Shown one piece after another: positions 13,901-28,379 of a stretch of 64,000 bases of DNA. Origin of the DNA: Opisthorchis felineus. Lineage: Eukaryota; Platyhelminthes; Trematoda; Opisthorchiida; Opisthorchiidae. The stretch lies in the NCBI GenBank assembly GCA_004794785.1, contig SJOL01004119.1:79277-143276 (forward strand), read 5' to 3'. The first letter of the stretch is position 1. Each line of letters starts with the position of its first letter. A model generated the notes under the pieces. The model had not been told where the DNA came from. It did not search any database and worked only from the letters and a program-made list of their open reading frames with translations. The position numbers were made by a program, and so were the translations under genes.

Positions 13901-16900
13901 TAAAGAGGTTTTCTGTTGACACAGAACCGTTAGGATTAGGTTGTGTAATCCGCCATCCTGTTTATCATGGCTCACCTTCATCAACGCATGTAAACGGAAT
14001 GTAATAGCAAAGAGGAAGAAAGCAAATTAAACTGGTATTCCCCTTTGTCTCAATTCTGGGTTTGTTTCTTTCCGTGTTGCTTCTTTTGCTGATTCAAGCA
14101 CACATCTTTCCACAATGTGTAGCACTTGTGTATTGTAGATCTTTCTGTCGCCGCTAAAATTGTGCCACACCGTTGTTTTGGGCCGAAAATGCAAGGACGG
14201 CATTTTGCATTCTCATAAGTGGTCTTTCACAGAGATCTATGTCCGATGGAGTGTGAAACGCGGGCTGGAACCATTATCTTTCACCGCTTTCGGACACCTC
14301 TCACCGCATCAGACGTCACGAATGCTTAAATTATCAACAAACCAGTGTATTTAAACCGCTGACCAGAATTTCGGTTCTGTTCATCCAAATCACATAAAAC
14401 ACCCAGTTTTGAATACTCTTCAACTGAGTTCGACACAGTTACTGATCAACCGAGCCCGCTGGAAACGTGTCACCACTCACCTGTAGTCGAAAACACATTG
14501 AACCCGAAAATTCTTATTCAACATCCAGGCATATTTAGTCAATATTTTTTCACTCATCGATTGGATTGCCCACGCTACTTATCCTTAGTCGGGTAAACTG
14601 GAAAATGCAAGATATTCCAGTACCGAAAGACATGGGGGCATCAGAAGTTTTAAAAGTAACACCATTCTTATTATATCTATCGGAATGCAATACACATCAC
14701 TTTTGGCTCACTTGTTCACTTTTGTTACCTCACTGCCAAGACTACGCAGGCTTCTGGCGTCTTTGCTGGAATATATTTGTATGACTCTAACCTCATACTT
14801 CTGACTTTGATACGATTTTTGGCGAGAAACTCTTTTAAGACGGGTTTTAGAAAAAATTTCATTCGTTTTCACAGCCACTGTTTCGGTTTGCAAGCCCATG
14901 GCAGAGAATTCCCGAATCTCTTAGAGCGCGTTTCACGGTGTGAGCAGCCTCACTGTTTCGTAAACTTCGCAAAATGCCGGTAGATTCACCTGGCATTTTC
15001 AATCCGTGGGCCCTTCCGCGTTGATTAAACACTGCGGAATGTCTCCCAAATGCACTGAATCCCCTCTAAAAATCGACGTTCCTCCTGCTTTGGAGCATGA
15101 CTCACGGGTGTATTGTATACGCTACTTATTATTTTAAAGTAGCTAAAGTAATGGGTCAAATGTTCACTCCACCACGGAGCATGCTTAACCATCCGCGGTA
15201 TCTGCTGCAACGTTTTATAGCGTTGATATAATATTCATTTCCATTACCGAACGCCGAATGAACGATTTCACAGGTTAATGCCCGCTTAAGAGCACAGCGA
15301 ATTAAAACCTACGGTCGTTGAGCATTTACTGTAGGAGTAGTGCAAGGTTGGATACAAGAGCACTTAATTCTTACACTTGTAGTCAAAATGTTTCACGTTT
15401 TGTGCAATACGTTAAGTGGCTGAAAGGATTATTGTCCCATATATCAGTCTATGACTTTCGAAAAGGTATTAAAAACTGATGGATTTTGCTGTATCCAACG
15501 TAAATTTCGAGAGTGTGAGTCAAATTTTTACAGCAGGTGTTTGGTTATAGTAAAACCGTTCAGTTGATATTTGATGGCCGACATGGTTCTGAGGTGGTTT
15601 TGAGGTGCCACCCTACTTCATAACAGTATACCGTTCATTTATTAGGTATTCAATCCACGAATACGTAAGCTGATTCAGAAGTGAGTTGGTCAGAGTTCTT
15701 AAAGAATAGAAAGGAGGCCAAGAGTATTGTTTTTTGGGACCACTGCATGCATGACAGTTATCAAAAGATACGATGTGGTGAAAAACGAACACGTATTTCA
15801 CCTACAGATGCAAGTGCGTGTGATTAACGTCTTTGACCCAACCTAGTTTACCAGTTGGTTACAGGTTTCTCCCCTGTGTACTACCGAGAGAAGGAGGTCA
15901 GATCATGCGGCGATGAATCACTAAATCGAAGGTACATGAAAAAACTGACATTCACCAGACTTGTACACAATTGCTGAAAATGGAATATCCAGCTACACTG
16001 GGTTGTCAATATTCTGAAAGAAAACGGTGGTTGAACAATTGGTATGATGGATTAGTCAAAGCCCCTAAGAACAAGGTAGCAGGTTGTGGAGATGAGAAGC
16101 CGACGAATCAAAAGGTGAGTTTTCGAGCCGTCCTATCAAATACAAGCTACCGAACATAATGGGTCGGCATCCGAGAACCATTAACATTTGGGGTAGTTTT
16201 TCTCAAGTCTTCGAAGGCGATCAGCTCGCACGTGCAACTGACATCTCTCACACACCTTAGTTGTGTACGTACTCCATGTTAAATTCACCAACTAACATCA
16301 AAAATGTCGACCCCTCTAGCCCAGGCAGGTGGTACTGACAAATACGTAACAAACTTTGATACCGACTGAGTTGGACAGTTTATGTACGGGTAAACTTTTG
16401 AAAACGGTTCCGCTTGCGAATATACGTCGCTATCCAACAGCCTGAACTGGAAGTTGTCCTTCATGCATCGTCCCCTATAATGCCACAAAAACATATGTGT
16501 CCTAAGACAATGGACCCCATAAGGTTTCAACGAACGAAAACCAGATTCCAAATAAGTATCATCAATAGGTCACCTTCTTCGCCGTTAGAATACACTCCTA
16601 TCTATGGAACCCATCGGCATTTGAACCGCTGAAGAATACATTATGGGTTGCGGTTGCCATATCCAGCGAGGTCATGTCTGTTTCACTCCCCAATCCTATT
16701 TGTATCCGCCTTACATATCAGCCACTACAGATACACCGCTGGAATTCCGTAGAATAGTATGCTTGTACAATCTATTGAATAATCTTGGAACAATTTTGAA
16801 ATACATATATTGATACAAAATCCCTGGGCGGTCGAATTTTAATATGGTCGGGATTCACCACAGGAATATTTCTTGCAAGCCTGAAATTTTCTTTCAAGCA

Positions 16901-17334
16901 CCCAATGAAAGCAATTTGAATCGCAGCAGAGTCGGATTAATTCACATTGCACTATTTTAAGCCAGAGACATAACTGACATAACTGACTTTTAAATTAGGA
17001 GCGGTTACACTGAGAAATTCTAACGCCACAGACAGAAAGTTGTCTGGCCCATAATAAGTCTTGTAGTTATGCCAAGAAAGCATTTCCAAGATAAAGGCAA
17101 CGACTGATTACTGTTCTACGGATGAATCACCTTGGAACGAACCACTTTCAACACAAGCCTCTTTCTTGGTGAGAAGAAACTAGCTAAGGACACAGAATAA
17201 CACGACCTGGGTATTCGTTTAAACGCATGGAAGCTATGTGAAATCGGTTTCTTACCCTACATGACTTAAACGTCTCGTTGTCTCACTAAAATAAATCCAA
17301 AGATTTCTAGATTTCTCTGAGTTTCTCTACATGC
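4911..17334. other. No gene seen; anonymous sequence
   Basis: Long stretch without a supportable exon. The largest open frames (6047-6454 minus, 13328-13648 plus) show no family motif. A piece at about 6.25-6.30 kb resembles intron sequence at 40.05-40.12 kb (GGTGGAATGGGT..., AGCCAAAAAG/AACCAAAG), suggesting an unnamed dispersed repeat. Confidence 0.55.
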
Positions 17335-17430
17335 ACACTGCTGACGATTCCCAACAAGGATGAAACAGGTGTACAATGCTTCTCGGCCTTTCAGCACAGT
17401 TTGGGTTCACTCACAGGATGAAATCCCTAT
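17335..17430 (+). mobile_element. SINE family B, 3' fragment
   Basis: CACTGCTGACGATTCCCAAC, AAGGATGAAACAGGTGTAC, GCTTCTCGGCCTTTCAGCAC and TTCACTCACAGGATG match the body of the copy at 1.8 kb; the tRNA-like head is absent or unrecognisable. Confidence 0.65.
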
Positions 17431-20400
17431 TATTGGTTGCCGTAGCTTCACCTGAACAAAACGTTGAGCTACGCGTAGCCCGTCGATCTTCACTAGCAAG
17501 ACCAGGATGTGGGTAGCAGATCTTTCTGGTACTATGGAGAAACAAACTAGCAGCACATAGATGATATAAGTCGGATTTTTGCGTTTGTGTGATCAAACAC
17601 AAAAATTCAAAACCATCAATGAAGCCACATGCCTTAGCCACAAGTTACAACAAACCAAACTACAAATTGCCGACAATGTGTCAGTCAGACGGAAACGGAA
17701 CGCGGTCCATTTGAGTGAGACTCCGGCTAGTAATTTGGACCAGCATTGTTCGGTAGGTTGGTCTGCTGTGGAATGGTCGTTCAGACAACATAAGATAGGG
17801 TGGGACAGGCGGAATGGACAGAAAATTGACCACGCCTGGCTCACAACATCAAATATGGAAGGCAGAACAATCGAGAAGTATAAGCAACAATCTAAGTAAA
17901 CCCCGTTATGTTATACGCAAACACAGAGATTAAGGGCAAGTCAATAGAGTGGCCAAACACTATATCGTAGTGATAGCATGAAACTCACCCAAACGAGAGT
18001 TAGAGGTTGCAACCGTCGCCCGGTACCCGGTTTATCATTTGTGCATCACTGACAGGTTCTTACGTTGTTGGCCAATATTTAGGTCTTCACAAACCAGTGG
18101 AAATTGGTGTGCTGATCAGACTACATAGGTTTTCCATGCACTTCCCTTGAATTTCTATTTAATGCAGGACTTATGAAATGGAATTTGCTATTGGTCCTCT
18201 CTTCTTCCGTAAAATATAGGCAGTGTGAAAAGCTGTCTTTAGATTCACAGTTGCGGTAGGGGGTTCAAGGATAATGCTAGTGATATCAACATATTGTTCT
18301 ACAGTTGTTTTAAAGGCCATGTTTGACCTAGCTCATGAAAATATAAGCTAATCTGAGATTGAGTTGGAAACCCAATCTTCATGGAATAACAACTGCGAAC
18401 TGATAGTAAATCGCGCAAGTACTTCTTCAAGGCCCAGTGGTAGATTCGACAAAATAATTTCCGTAATAATGATAAAATCGCAGATAAAGATGGTTTCAAA
18501 AACGGAACCAATAGCAAATAAGGATGAGACGTCTCATTTATTCACTGGTCTGATGAATCCAGATGTGTACGGTATATTGCGTTCAAAAACATGATGTATC
18601 TCAAGCAAAGGACCTCGAAACAAAATTGGCGTAACAAACGCTTATTGTATTATACGAAATTACACGTTGCATCACCGAGCCTGATTACACTCCGTAAATC
18701 ATAGCCTTCAAATAAGGACACGGACCCGCTGGAAAAGCTTTCATTTTCAGGGGGTTTATCCTTTGAAATTAATTCAGTCTAACTTCGAGATAAATGATCG
18801 ACGTAGATCAAGGGTAAATAAGAAATCTGATCATCCTCCTGATCGACAGCAAGGGTACTGAGTTACTGCATGACACTGGGTACTTGGATACGTAATTCCG
18901 AGAAATCCACTGCTCCTGTTGCGAATCCAAATGCAAACAGTGCTCCGGGCAATTATAAGGACAAAATAGTTTTCTGCTTTTTACTGTCCGTCGGTCTAAC
19001 AATAATATGGCAATAATTAAGTCTAGGAAATGGAATACCTTCTCGTACATCCAACCACTGTACCATTGAAGCCTAACGGGTCGATTGTTTAGATTCACAC
19101 TAATAAAAAGCCCCTCGCTCTGTGGTTTGAAACCAAACGCAGATACTGTTGAGACTCCTAAATACGGACTAACCATACCTTGGTAAACATCGTGAAAATA
19201 TCTATATCTTGGTCCAGTGCATGAAGCTTTTGCGCTTGGTTGTGTGGGCACAGACACAAACAGGGACGAGTGGTTCCTATGTGGCGTTGAATTTCATGGA
19301 ATATTTCATGGAAAGTGCCGGAGAAAACCAATGAAAATGAACGTTTAGGGAGCTGAGCATGGATTGCTGAATCTCTCAGAAAAAAAGACTGGAAACTGCC
19401 ACGTGCATCTTAGGTTATTCACGCTATTTTTGGTGAAGGCGTTTTCTAGCTGATTAATACGAACAAATCTAAATTCACCTAGACAAATGGAACAAAGCGC
19501 TACCGCGACAGCTGAATGAAGACGACATTGGTATCTGACCTAGTGCAGTCATGCTGTGTCAGTAAAATAAGCGGTCTGAATGATAGTACGTCCCCACCTC
19601 TGGCACATCGAGATTAAATGAGGAAGACACAACACACTGTTGCATACCAATTTAGGGTTACAGTGCGAGCTCTGAGCCCGATGAAACGGATTTCTTGACA
19701 GCTAAACTGTTACTGGGTGTCATCAGCTGACTGGAGTGAGGGTATTACCACTGGGAGTCTAATGTAATGCTTTTGCAACTCCAGGTTTCCAAGTTAGGGT
19801 CTCCTCTTGCAGGTGAAATATCGGTTTGTCCAATCACGACCTTTTCTCCAACTGCTTTCAGACTCTACTTTTCAACTTCCACTCAAAACCAGGCCAATAG
19901 TTGGGTTTTCATGTTACTGTACAGCCTACTTGATGTCGGCTGACAATCGTCGCTCTGAATAAAGCATATCAACTTAGAAATCGGCTTCCGATAGGAGTTG
20001 GCAATAACACTAAGAATGTACACATGTTGCTTCACTTGAACGATAGTTGTAAGGAATTCGAGTGTGAAAAAACCTCGCAGGACTACATGCCTCTTGACGG
20101 TGGTATGAGTTCAGTATGGTCCAATAACGTATGTTTCCACTGTAAACATTCAACACGAGTTCACATATCATTACTTTGGAGGGCTACCTAACATCAGTTG
20201 TTTCTATTCGACGAGCTGCACGAAAAACTAAGCCTGATTTTCGCTACCATGTCCTAAGCTATATTGTCGATTTCCAGCATGTTGAAATATAGGTGTACAG
20301 GGTGACTTGAATTTGTTGAATCCATTGTTTAAACAACAATATTCGCTCGTTTAAAAATACTTCGGTAAAACGCACCATTTTGTCCATGGCTGGCTTGCTT

Positions 20401-23400
20401 GATAAATTTCACTGAACTCCTAGTGTTAACGAAGGTTTCCCAGTACTAGATCTATTAATCACCGGTAGTGTTGAGCCAGTAACACTCTAAGTAGGCACAC
20501 CTCAATCAGGCAGCAGTAACTTTCTGACAGTCTGTGACAGTAGTTCCCAACACTGCTGCACAAATCCCCCGGTGACTTGTACTGGAATGAAATTACTCCA
20601 CCGTAAAGTGATTTCAATGAAATCAAATCGGCTACGTATTAGAAAAGCATACGTTTCAACCCATAGAAAATAGTGTTACTTATGCGTTTAATGTGGGAAT
20701 TCGTGGTGACTGATTCTTTGATACCTGAAAGAGGCAAAACGAAGACCATTACGACAGGCATGCTTGTTTGCTCTGTTCACACTAGCAATGAAATAAGAAA
20801 CAATCTTTGCAGCGAAGCGTTGATACGGAAGACAGCAAACGACGCAGGCTTCGGCCACCAATATTGGGTAAAAACGAACCCTGCTAATAAACAATTTCGC
20901 CAATCCAGAGGATCACCTTCAGGAATTTTACAAAACATGTTATGAATGGATTCGGAAATGGATGCGATTTCGCAGAAGTACGGACCGAGTCCGCATTTTA
21001 GATGTATGTTATTTACCTATTCTAAACCTTTCTCCATGTTAACACGTCGTGGTAAAGCATAATAGATAGGCCGAGAAAAGCCAAAAGATGACTGGCACGG
21101 ATCTTCACGTTTTTCATAAGACATCAGAAGACGATCCGATGAAAACTGAAGACGTCTTGCGATGTATGCATGCCAAAATTTGGGATTCCGTAAATTCACA
21201 TCGAGTCATCTTTAGGATTGCGAAGTCGAGTGAGCAGCACAAAGGAGTAGATAACACAGGCCTAAACGTAGCCGGACCAACAAAAGCGAGTCGCACTTCC
21301 AAATGCATCGATTGTTGAAAAACTCCAACGAAGTTATATGCTTTGTTGTGTTTATGGCCTGTTCCTTGCACAAAAATTCAATTGATTAGGTGGATAGAAA
21401 ATCTACTGAATAAGACTATCTCTCTCTTCGTTCTGTTTCACTGAAGTTCACATGTCTCCTACACGTAATTGCAGTCGGTTTTTAAACCCGCATGCTTGTT
21501 TCGCTGCACTTGGCTGCGGCTACTTTTGATAATCTGCATGAAACAAAAGGGTTGGACCTGTATGTTCAGATCCCCTAGGAGGCCATGTATCCCTTGTCTC
21601 TTCTTGGAGAAGATTCATCAGTAAAATCATTCACACTAATTACGTTCACAGTTACGCCAATTTTATATGACAACCAAACATAAAGATAATGCCTTTTGCA
21701 TCTGACGCTCACTCTTGCATATTTACCTGGTATTCAGGATTCGACAACGACCACCACGGTACTCCATCTGCAACACTGGTAAGCAGTGTGTTGGACGAAA
21801 CTTTGACTGAGTGGCATAGGAAAATCAGCTTTATCTTAATTGTCTCACTTTTCCAGGCAGTGTAGATGAAGCATTTCACCGAGATGGAGATTAGGATAGG
21901 GCCACAAGCTGACAAGCTTCCAGTGCTCCAGATCGTCGGTAAATGATCGTACCCAACGGCAGATATGCCAAGATAGTTCAGCAGGCTATTTCCACAAAGT
22001 AATTTGGGTATGGAAGTTACCAGTTACTCATAAAACGGATAGGGTGGGTATGGCGTAACTGAGAGCTGTTTGCACGTAATACTTCGTTAATCTACGTAAA
22101 TCATACGGCAGTGAGGTAGACGCATACAATGTCTGCCCAACACCTGACAACGCCCAAACGTACTATACAGCTTATAGTTATGTTCTAGCGTTGAGGATGC
22201 AGTGCTGTTTATTCGGTTGCTGACGCACCAATCTGCAGTGCATATAAGGATGCTATGGTTTACAACTACGATTGCTTCACAAGTTCACTTAAATAACTGG
22301 TTGTTTCTAATCAGGAGCGTATTCAGGAACACTAACTTTCAAGCGCCGTTTTTTTCAGCTGGATTAATTCGATGACTATAATAACTCTGAATGTGTGCGC
22401 ATGATTTCAACTTTTTGAAAAGCAATTAACTCTTCGGTAAGGTGAGGGACGTTGTGCGTTCTCATTTTTATCGCCACCAGCAGGTCAAGACTTTATCGGT
22501 GGCCCTTGTTTATCCCCCTAGAGCACGCGGACGGTATTGAAGTAAATGTTACTTTAAAGTAGTGGTCGAATATGGTCATCGAGAACACAGACTGCAGCTT
22601 TGTTGCCCTCCAGTTCCTTCCTCGAAAAACTGAAATCTCGGCCCGATTGGGAACGTTTATGAAGAGCAGGCCGAATAACACCAAATAAGGACTTAAAAAC
22701 AAATGGTATGACACCCTGTCGACAAGGGCAAAGAGTGACTAATATGAAACCAGGAATGTGAAGGACAATGACAACTAGGAATGGGTTCGAAATTTTCACA
22801 TCATAGGGTAGGTGAACGTCGTTCCTTAAGTGTGAGATTACCAATTTATTCGTTTCCAGAAAGTATGCTTGAGGTCGAAATAGCCTGGTGTTACATAAAG
22901 GGGTAGACGACGAAAATGAAGAAAATTACGCCAGATACACCTCTGGTCTAGAAATTAGCGTCTGTTGTATCCTCCTCTTGATTGGTTTATTTTGTTCATG
23001 TCTATCGTTCTCGCTCCACAAGCACCACTAATGCTCACATCGAGTGTAGGCGTGCGTGATCACAGACTGATTCAACGCACCGATTGGTTCCAACTATTGA
23101 ATCACTGTCGAACTAGATGCTAATAGCCCTCCGAGAAGTGGAACGGTAGCAGGAGTTGATAAACGTAGAGATACGTTTCGGCCATAGAAAGAGCACGGAA
23201 GAACGCGAAGTTCACATTTTCACAACGCGGAAAATTAAACTATCAAGGGGAACGGAAAATCTCGCAGAGGGAATATGGAACTCTGGTTACTAGTGTCCAC
23301 TTTTAATGCATCGTATGAGACAGTTGTTGACACTGCTCCTCTTGACGTTGAACCTGCAGTAAAATCTGTCAAATAGAACGTGACTATAAAATCCTGTACA

Positions 23401-26400
23401 AGCCAGAATTCACCTACAGCCTGTCCTGGTAATTTCTAACCTTATGGGAAACATCCACAATGTGACCGAAATCTGTGCCTTTGGGTGATAATGCGCATGG
23501 ATAAGTAGCTAAACGCATGTCTGGAGCAAGAGGGAGTTAGGTAGTAGTCTGGTCCAAGATACCACCCATCAGCAACTTCGCTAAAGCCTGCTGATCACTG
23601 CTAACGCGAGTCGCAACGGTGTTTTTTGTGTTGAGAATTGAAGAGATAACCGCTGCTGAAGTACAACCGTGAAGCACCAGTAGACGTTGCCGTCGATTAC
23701 CACGACCGATAGAAGTGAAGTTCCAGAAAGACAAGCAACTATTTACCACCGTAGCTCACTGATGACAGAATACTAGGGAGAATTGAGCTTTTTCAATTAT
23801 TCTGAGGAATGAAGGATTTCACGCCATATCGCGCATGCCGGGAAACCCCCGTCGTCTCTTTAGAAGGTTCTTGTTTGGAGTGAACACTGTTTAAGACTTG
23901 GCTGGCGGTGTTAAGATGTATAACACACACGCTGCCGAATGCATAGCTATGTTCCGACAGATACTTGAACTGAGAAACCCCTCCTAAGAAGGTCAGCGAG
24001 AACAAAGATAATATGCTCAGCAGTTGTCAGTAAAGTGGCATAAACTATTCTTCCTGCGTATACAAAATCCTCAGCAGTGACCGTTCATTCACATAGAACT
24101 TGGTCTATTCAGTGTTCATGGTCAGATGACTATCATCCTCCCAGACGTCCAGAGAGTATGGATCATAAAAGGTAGGCTAATTTTATCCACTTTGGTTGTG
24201 TTGTTGCGTAAACAAGATAGTTACTCGGGCATCAGCAGAACGTTTGTAAAGTGGTAAAAAACAAGACATCATCCTTCGTCGAAAGAAAATCCCCCCATAT
24301 GTTGTGTGGTATGTTACTATGAGACGAACAAAAAGTCTACGTGTACGAAATTTCTACATGGAAAGCATGAGAGATATAGGGCATTAATGGCCGCAACCGT
24401 TAGAAGAAAAAGATATTTCTATAAGCGTGTATTTGAAACCAATCTAACTATGGGAAGAACTTTGGTTTTCTCTGAACATAACTCCAAGGAACACCGGTTC
24501 GTTTGTGATAAGGTTCATAGATGTCCTCGGGATAGTATCTGGGCGCACGCCACTGACGATTGAGCATATTGTTCAGCAGAAAAGATGTTGCACGATTGGT
24601 TAGGATGTGTTCCTGTAGTTTGTCGCGCGTCGTATCGGAGCGCCTAAAAGTGAAGCAGGAAGAGTACGCACGTGGGTAGCAATTGGGTGGGAACTTCAAA
24701 ACGAAAAAAATATCTGACCAAAGGAGGCAAGAATTGTTTATTTAAATTCAGGTCATAATACCAGTTCTTTAATTATGATTATCACAAAGAAAACAGATCA
24801 AGTGGTGAGTTGACGGTGCGTTGATGGTTAGCTCCCGGAAACATCTGCCCGGTGCTAAACTAGGGGACTTGACAGACGACGCCTGTATCTCGAGGATAAA
24901 CAAGTGACCGCTGCCGATATACATTCTTCCGACATAATGTTCAGGCCACAGGGCACAGGAAGAGGCAACAGGCTTGTGCACCTTCGCCCACCCATGTTAT
25001 TCCTTCGGGCCTACATCAGTGCGAAGAGCTTGCATGCAGCATCACGTTCGGCTTCACCCAAACCGTCCGTGGCTCTCCTACCACTGGTTTTACTACTGTT
25101 GAATGGATGACCCGAATTGGATGTCAGTCATTCAGTCAAATGGTAACTGAACATGACAGGTCACAAGAAGAACAACAGAACCCAGTAGAACTGACAAGTT
25201 GTGCATTGTTTACTGCTGGGAGGTAAACTTCGCAAAAAATTGCCCCGAGTAACAAACCATACGCTGTGACGCAAGCATCCATTGCGCACGGTGTAGGATG
25301 TCTAGCTACTTTTTTACAGCACACACGGTTGAAGAATATTACAAACGAGAGACTCATTTGAGTCTCGTTAGTACCAATGTAATTTACAATGTTCATTTCG
25401 TCACTTACCGATAAAGATGTTTGCTACGACCCGATCGGGCATGTACGAACGCTCCCCATCGAAGTCGCTTGAAACGATCGATGACATCTTGAACTGGAGG
25501 ATTGAAGGTTCCATCTTCTGCATAATATTTTTTCACTTCTCTGCTTCGAAAACCTCGAGACGGTATAATCAGGAAATCAACTCTGCGAAAAGGATTCAGA
25601 TAGTCATTATATGACTTCCTAATTCATTCGAAATAATCTGAATGAAATGCGTGGATAAGTGTTTGTCAGCAGTGGTGGTATCTAATAGCATTGAGGTGAA
25701 ACAGAGGCGTCCTGGACACGAGAGGTTAATAAAACTGGGGTTTCTTAAACAGTAGCAATGCAATTTAAGGTGCCATGTGCTGACGGTTACGCCCCATATC
25801 CTGTTGCCCTTGAACGTAGTCAACGGATCATCCAGCCATGGATTTAGCTCACAATTTTTTGCGTCTAAAACTGTGTCTTGTGTGAGGCTACTGGTCTTTG
25901 TTGAGCCCCAATGAAAGCCAAACGCGTCATACAGGTTCCGACGGTCCACTTGAAGGCCATGTTCAACTGTAGACCAAAACGTTAATCAGCTCTGCCATGA
26001 CTATATAGAACCGACTGAGGCATCTCAACTTCATACTTAATATCCACGACAAATGACAAAACGACAGACGAAAATTGTTGGAAAACCACTCTCGAACGCC
26101 TCTTGAAAACCTGAGATATTCTAACATGACTAAACCATGGTGACTCCTACCCGTAGGGCAGTTGTGCGGATGAAATATTCACGTTACGGTACATTAAACC
26201 AAGTCCCAAACGCTAACCGTTGTTTGCTTGATTGAACATCGAGTTGCGTTTGACTAAACCTAACGCAAGTCATTATGGACCATCCTGATCGCTGACGGAG
26301 TACTGACCAAACTCGCTGCCCTCACCAAAGAATATTACTCGTCAATGGAGACACGAATACGAGTTTATGACGTAGAGACCTAGGAGATTGAACCCACCAC

Positions 26401-26725
26401 CAGCGTGGGAGCAGAATGCCTTTTATCACCCGTGCTAATTTCCAGATTAGTCGACACAATGGGTAGCACAGAACTATTCTGATGGCAGCATCACTGAATT
26501 TGTTACATTCTGAAAGACAAAATAACATTTTAAAAATCTACCTTTTTGCCAGGGGCGTTAGACTACATGGAGCTTTGTTATGGCGCATTCCACAAGAAGG
26601 GTCATACACTCTGCATGTGGAAAGCACGAATTACTCTGACATACGACTAAAAATACAGGCAGTCCGCACGCCATTAGAACAGATATGATGATGCGACATA
26701 TGTTGGATTTTATCTTATATTTTTG
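17431..26725. other. No gene seen; one orphan open frame
   Basis: Anonymous sequence. The minus-strand frame 18808-19257 (149 codons) contains a splice-bounded candidate piece at 19145-19039 (acceptor CTCAACAG, donor GTATTC) reading ..PQSEGLFISVNLNN.., but it matches no family I recognise and has no neighbouring exons. Confidence 0.5.
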
Positions 26726-26895
26726 AGCTCGAAATAGCTCAGTGGTTAAGGCGCGAACTTACTGACCTGAAGTTTGTGATTCGAACCCAATCTCTGCATC
26801 TCTACTGCTCCTGTCTAGGTTTGGGCAACCTCAGCCCCCATACTTTCTGCGGGTGGAATGCAAGCTATGCGCCGAAAGGGTGTTACAGCCGAACG
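26726..26895 (+). mobile_element. tRNA-derived SINE, family A, copy 1
   Basis: Starts GAGCTCGAAATAGCTCAGTG. It has an RNA polymerase III A box TAGCTCAGTGG (26735-26745) and a B box GATTCGAACCC (26778-26788) at tRNA-like spacing, then a non-tRNA body CTACTGCTCCTGTCTAGG, TTGGGCAACCT, and a 3' part GCCGAAAGGGTGTTACAGCC. The same order recurs at 29.8, 56.7 (reverse) and 61.3 kb (partial). It is the best preserved promoter of the set. The first ~70 bases are tRNA-like but lack a foldable acceptor stem, so it is not a tRNA gene. Confidence 0.9.
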
Positions 26896-28379
26896 ATTTT
26901 ACACCCTTCACCTGCAGACGTACGACATGCGGTTCCTACGTCTCGTCGTAGATAAACCGCAATTTGAGCCTGTATTTGACGAGAAAGGACGGAATTTTAA
27001 CGTATCATAACAGATATCGCCTATCAGTCCTAGTGTCTCGAGTTTGGTGAAAGCAGTTGAAACGGATTTAGCGAGTAACACTGATGATCCTTAAATGGGT
27101 GTATGGGGGAAGGGTTTCGTAAAATGTCATAAAAAATCGGGATAGGGACATTGAATAGTTTATGGAGTAAAGTTAGGCTCGCTTTGCGCTCAAGAGACGC
27201 ACACGACTATGGTTTAATTTAATCGACAAGATAATTCGCTGTTCTCTAGGATGGATCAATCTAATGGAGCACAACTTTATCAACTTAGAATGGATTGTGA
27301 ACTGGCACCATTGTCCAGAAAAGTCAACCTCCTCACTTACCGTTCGTCTGAGTGACTACAAGAGCATGTAGGACCAATCTGGCGAGTTATCAGTGCTGAG
27401 CTGCTCCACCCCCCAAAACACTTGGAGACCGGTAATAACGTTCTCAGCCAGGCCATTCCTGCAAAGAGTTTAACGAAATTCAAATCAAGAACCTGATTTT
27501 TCCGATATACTGGAGTCACAGATATGGCTAAGACAAGCAACTTCAAATCACAACAGTGGACAAACTTCGCAACGGACAGCAGACAGGAGGCGAAAATATA
27601 ATCCAGTTTACGAGAAAAATTGAGCACTCTAGTCAGGATGTGACACCAGTCAAGTCGCAAAAGGCTAGTTCACGACATGCTCATACCCAGTGAATGACCC
27701 CAAGCAGGCATTCACGAAGCGGCAATATGGTAATTCAGCGTTGACCAAGCAGCACGTCTCTAATTGGGTGGTCTTTCACTTGAAATACGGGGCTTGTTCT
27801 AACCAACTGTCATGTTAGCAAATTTGTTGACCAGTAGATGGCCTGGCTTCAAGACAATAGGTTGTTTCGGCTCTTCAGAAAGGGTTAATCACTGGCAACG
27901 TCGATATTCACAAGTAAACCAGTTAATCAAGCCAACAATTGGCTAAAAATTAGATTCTTCGAGGAAGGTGTAGTCCTAACATAGAAAATCCGTAAATGCC
28001 AGCAGAAGCGTCACATGGTTGGTCGCATTCACATCCATCCGATGAGACCCATGCGGTTAGACATATCCATACTTAGCTGAATTTCTCACAACGAACATGC
28101 TATGATTTTCTCCCTTCAGGCCAAAATCGTGGAAAATGTTCAAATGATCGGACAGAACTGTCCACCTTGAAGCAGTAGCAGCAATCGCTGATGTACAGTC
28201 GTTCGGTTGTCGCCTAGCATGGGTTGTACCATTTCTTTCTGAGGACCGAAAAGAAAACTGTACAGTGTAGCATAAGTAAGGGGTCAGCAACAAAGGATGG
28301 TGTGGCAACGTGCAGTTCTGAGTTCGTTTCGACACTAATACACTCTCCTTAGGTATCTTCACGAAGAGACTGGCCCGTC
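26896..28379. other. No gene seen
   Basis: Between SINE copy 1 and the LINE at 28.38 kb. The minus-strand frames at 27.34-27.66 and 28.06-28.43 kb have no motif; the second overlaps the LINE 5' end. Confidence 0.55.

Noticed and set aside
25596..25949. 117-codon minus-strand open frame
   Set aside because: No motif, no good start context and no splice partners; composition like surrounding non-coding DNA.
26726..26800. tRNA gene
   Set aside because: A and B boxes are present but no acceptor or T-stem pairing could be formed, and the sequence continues into a SINE body repeated elsewhere.
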